Source of the DNA: Chloroflexi bacterium TSY | GTDB taxonomy: Bacteria > Chloroflexota > Anaerolineae > Caldilineales > Caldilineaceae | DNA: 46,257 nucleotides | Direction: 5' to 3' | Assembly: GCA_019217005.1 (NCBI GenBank) | Contig: JAHBNG010000121.1 | Coordinates: 1 to 46,257, forward strand | Shown here: piece after piece, positions 44,805 to 46,257 of the stretch | Layout: the number at the start of each line of letters is the position of its first letter | Numbering within the stretch: the first letter of the stretch is position 1 | Position numbers and translations under genes: made by a program | Notes under the pieces: model-generated | Told to the model about the DNA's origin: nothing | The model's input: the letters and a program-made list of their open reading frames with translations, nothing else | Databases searched by the model: none

Positions 44805-45535
44805 TCAGACTCGATAGATGTCACAATTTGGATAAGTAAATGCGAAACCGTACCACCGTGTGGAAGTTGCATTGGCATTTCCCTGTATCCTGCCACGTCG
44901 CAGATGGCATCCCATCCATTGCGCCACGTTCACTTTTAACACGCGCCGGTCCCATTGATCTTCAACGGCACTCTTGGCAATTGCGTTCATTGGGTAGAAT
45001 TTTGCCTTCTTTCCAACGATCACACCCAATCCCTGTTCCAGTTTTGGTAGGCGAGGATCAATCGGTTTACTTCATCGAGCGGTAAAGGATGGCGGAATAA
45101 AGCCGCGGGTATTGATTTTCCAGCGATTTGCCAATTGCATATACCACTGACCCAAGGAGCGATAAGCGGAAACATAAAGAACGGTGTTTGCATGGTGCGC
45201 TAGTTCAGCCTCGACGGTCGTCAGCGCGATCGGCCAAGCCTCAAGTATCTGACCTTTCAATGGACCCTCAAAGGCTTCACCGTTATGTGATCCCAAAGCG
45301 TGCGTGTCTCCTCATCGGCCATCACAGATAATCCATTGGCCAACCACCCCAAAATGATGAACCTGTCCAGAATGGTCGGGTTAGACCAACCCGCTGTTGC
45401 ATACAGGTCGAAGCTGACAAGATATTTATTTGCCACTTTGCCTTGCGCGACATGATGATAGGCCATCTCGCGCATCACCAGTGCCCTGTGTTCCCCTACT
45501 TGCTCAAAGACAAGGAGCTCCATATCAACTGGCAA
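44805..45535 (-). pseudogene. DUF3179 domain protein, decayed
   Basis: Three consecutive pieces in different frames on the minus strand: 45535-45257 (LGWLANGLSVMADEETRTLW), 45296-45072 (GEAFEGPLKGQILE), and 45029-44805 (MGVIVGKKAKFYPMNAIAK, ending RWYGFAFTYPNCDIY). Together they match the typical course of DUF3179 proteins (WxTGxLWxxxTGEAxxGPLxG and a C-terminal WYAFxLTFP). At least two frameshifts. The domain has no known function. Confidence 0.6.
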
Positions 45536-45647
45536 CTTTGCCTTTGGAGATCAATCCCCTGTTTGGGGCGAAAAGGTGTAAATTGGAAGCCCTTTTGCGA
45601 TTAATAATGACTTTGCTGCGATCAATTGCGTTCGATGTCATAGAGTA

Positions 45648-46257
45648 TTAAATCTCCCGCCAATCTTTCCCATCCCAGGCAAGTTCAGCGAGTTTGCCGC
45701 CCACTTCAGGGTAATGACCGTCAACCGTTGAAAGACTTTTTTGAGCCAGTCAGGTGTGCTCACAAATTGCTAAACGTGTCCACTGCGATAGGCCCAATCT
45801 CCACCATCTGGCATGATGCGATATGGATCGGGTCCGCCTTCTAAAGGAAGCGTCGAAATCACGTATGATAAATCATGTTGAGGCTTCCCCGTCTGGCCTG
45901 GCTCCATCCACCAGCACCATCCAGCCAAGAAGCACAAGTTATCGCTTCACATCATCATGCACCAAGGCATCCCTTCCAAAACCACTTGTTGTTCAGCGGC
46001 AATCAATTCAGGAAGCACCTGTTGAAACCACTGTTCAGAAGAGACCGAGTTGCAAAAAAGCTGGACTCCATTGAAATATCGTCCCAGTTGAAGGAGGCAG
46101 GATTCGTCGCCGAAGGAAGACCTTCGGGGACAACAACGACGAAACCGTTTCAGCGTTTCCAAATACGATCTCAAATTGACCGGTTTCCATAAAACGATAG
46201 TGGTCGGCTGGCCAATGGGCCTTACTCAGATCTTCGATAACAAGAACCGGGCGCTGG
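45648..46257 (-). pseudogene. APH-type phosphotransferase family gene, decayed and cut by the window end
   Basis: Minus-strand pieces in shifting frames: VLVIEDLSKAHWPADHY at the window end, FQQVLPELIAAEQQVV, then DALVHDDV followed by SDNLCFLAGW (the APH catalytic loop HxDxxxxN), QHDLSYVISTLPLEGGPDPY, and a tail GGKLAELAWDGKDWREI ending at 45648. The order suits aminoglycoside phosphotransferase-like kinases of small molecules, but the assignment rests on short motifs. Several frameshifts; the 5' end is outside the window. Confidence 0.5.

Noticed and set aside
44840..45085. 81-codon plus-strand frame
   Set aside because: It is antisense to the DUF3179 remnant and has no family match.
18444..46257. 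All frameshifts as sequencing errors
   Set aside because: Possible for single homopolymer shifts (for example 20410-20415) and not excluded. But long genes stay intact, and the shifts cluster in IS transposases and the right-end relic genes, which fits decay better.

Overview
The window most likely comes from a mesophilic Chloroflexota bacterium (Anaerolineae/Caldilineales type). This is inference from gene style: a secreted-type DNRLRE/PKD protein with a Thr-Pro-Ala linker, a giant BTAD/NB-ARC/TPR regulator, a DppC-like permease with a long insert, many Gfo/Idh/MocA and PhyH paralogs, a VPS10/BNR repeat protein, and dense insertion-sequence traffic. No rRNA, tRNA or CRISPR array was seen.

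Layout. 1-1.5 kb: the right end of an IS1595-type element and the DNRLRE gene it truncates. 1.8-16 kb: a plus-strand catabolic island with an MDR dehydrogenase, two PhyH dioxygenases, an FAA hydrolase, three Gfo/Idh/MocA oxidoreductases, an FAD oxidoreductase and small unknowns. It is split at 8.6-11.6 kb by nested insertions. 16-18.2 kb: two oligopeptide-type ABC permeases. 18.4-23.3 kb: a BTAD/NB-ARC/TPR regulator broken by a frameshift, a 110-bp mini-element and a 1.5-kb IS. 23.3-27.4 kb: a minus-strand cluster with a leaderless C25-like (gingipain-fold) cysteine peptidase between two paralogous helical proteins. 27.9-34.8 kb: the ABC ATPase pair (the second disrupted), its solute-binding lipoprotein, another Gfo/Idh/MocA and an unknown protein. 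35.2-41.3 kb: an AAA ATPase with a PD-(D/E)XK-like end, a fifth Gfo/Idh/MocA and a 1,067-residue BNR/VPS10 protein. 41.3-46.3 kb: a gene graveyard (regulator remnant, MITE at the head of a SnoaL-like gene, adenosine deaminase split by a decayed ISAzo13-type element, decayed DUF3179 and phosphotransferase genes).

How the genes fit together. The ABC importer, five NAD(P)-linked Gfo/Idh/MocA enzymes, MDR, FAD oxidoreductase, PhyH and FAH enzymes look like an uptake and oxidation route for a small polyol, sugar or amino compound. The substrate cannot be read from sequence. The disrupted ATPase suggests the importer is damaged or relies on another ATPase.

The best candidate for an undescribed system is the C25-like peptidase with its flanking paralogs, which have amphipathic C-termini. 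The clearest direct observations concern mobile DNA. There are four complete or nearly complete IS elements. There are three MITE families with exact target duplications: 215 bp x3 with 5-bp TSD; 155 bp x2 with 8-bp TSD; 79 bp x2, of which one has an exact 8-bp TSD. There are also several palindromic repeats, including two with different stems but a shared loop core. Removing the insertions restores reading frames at most sites, so the order of insertions can be read.
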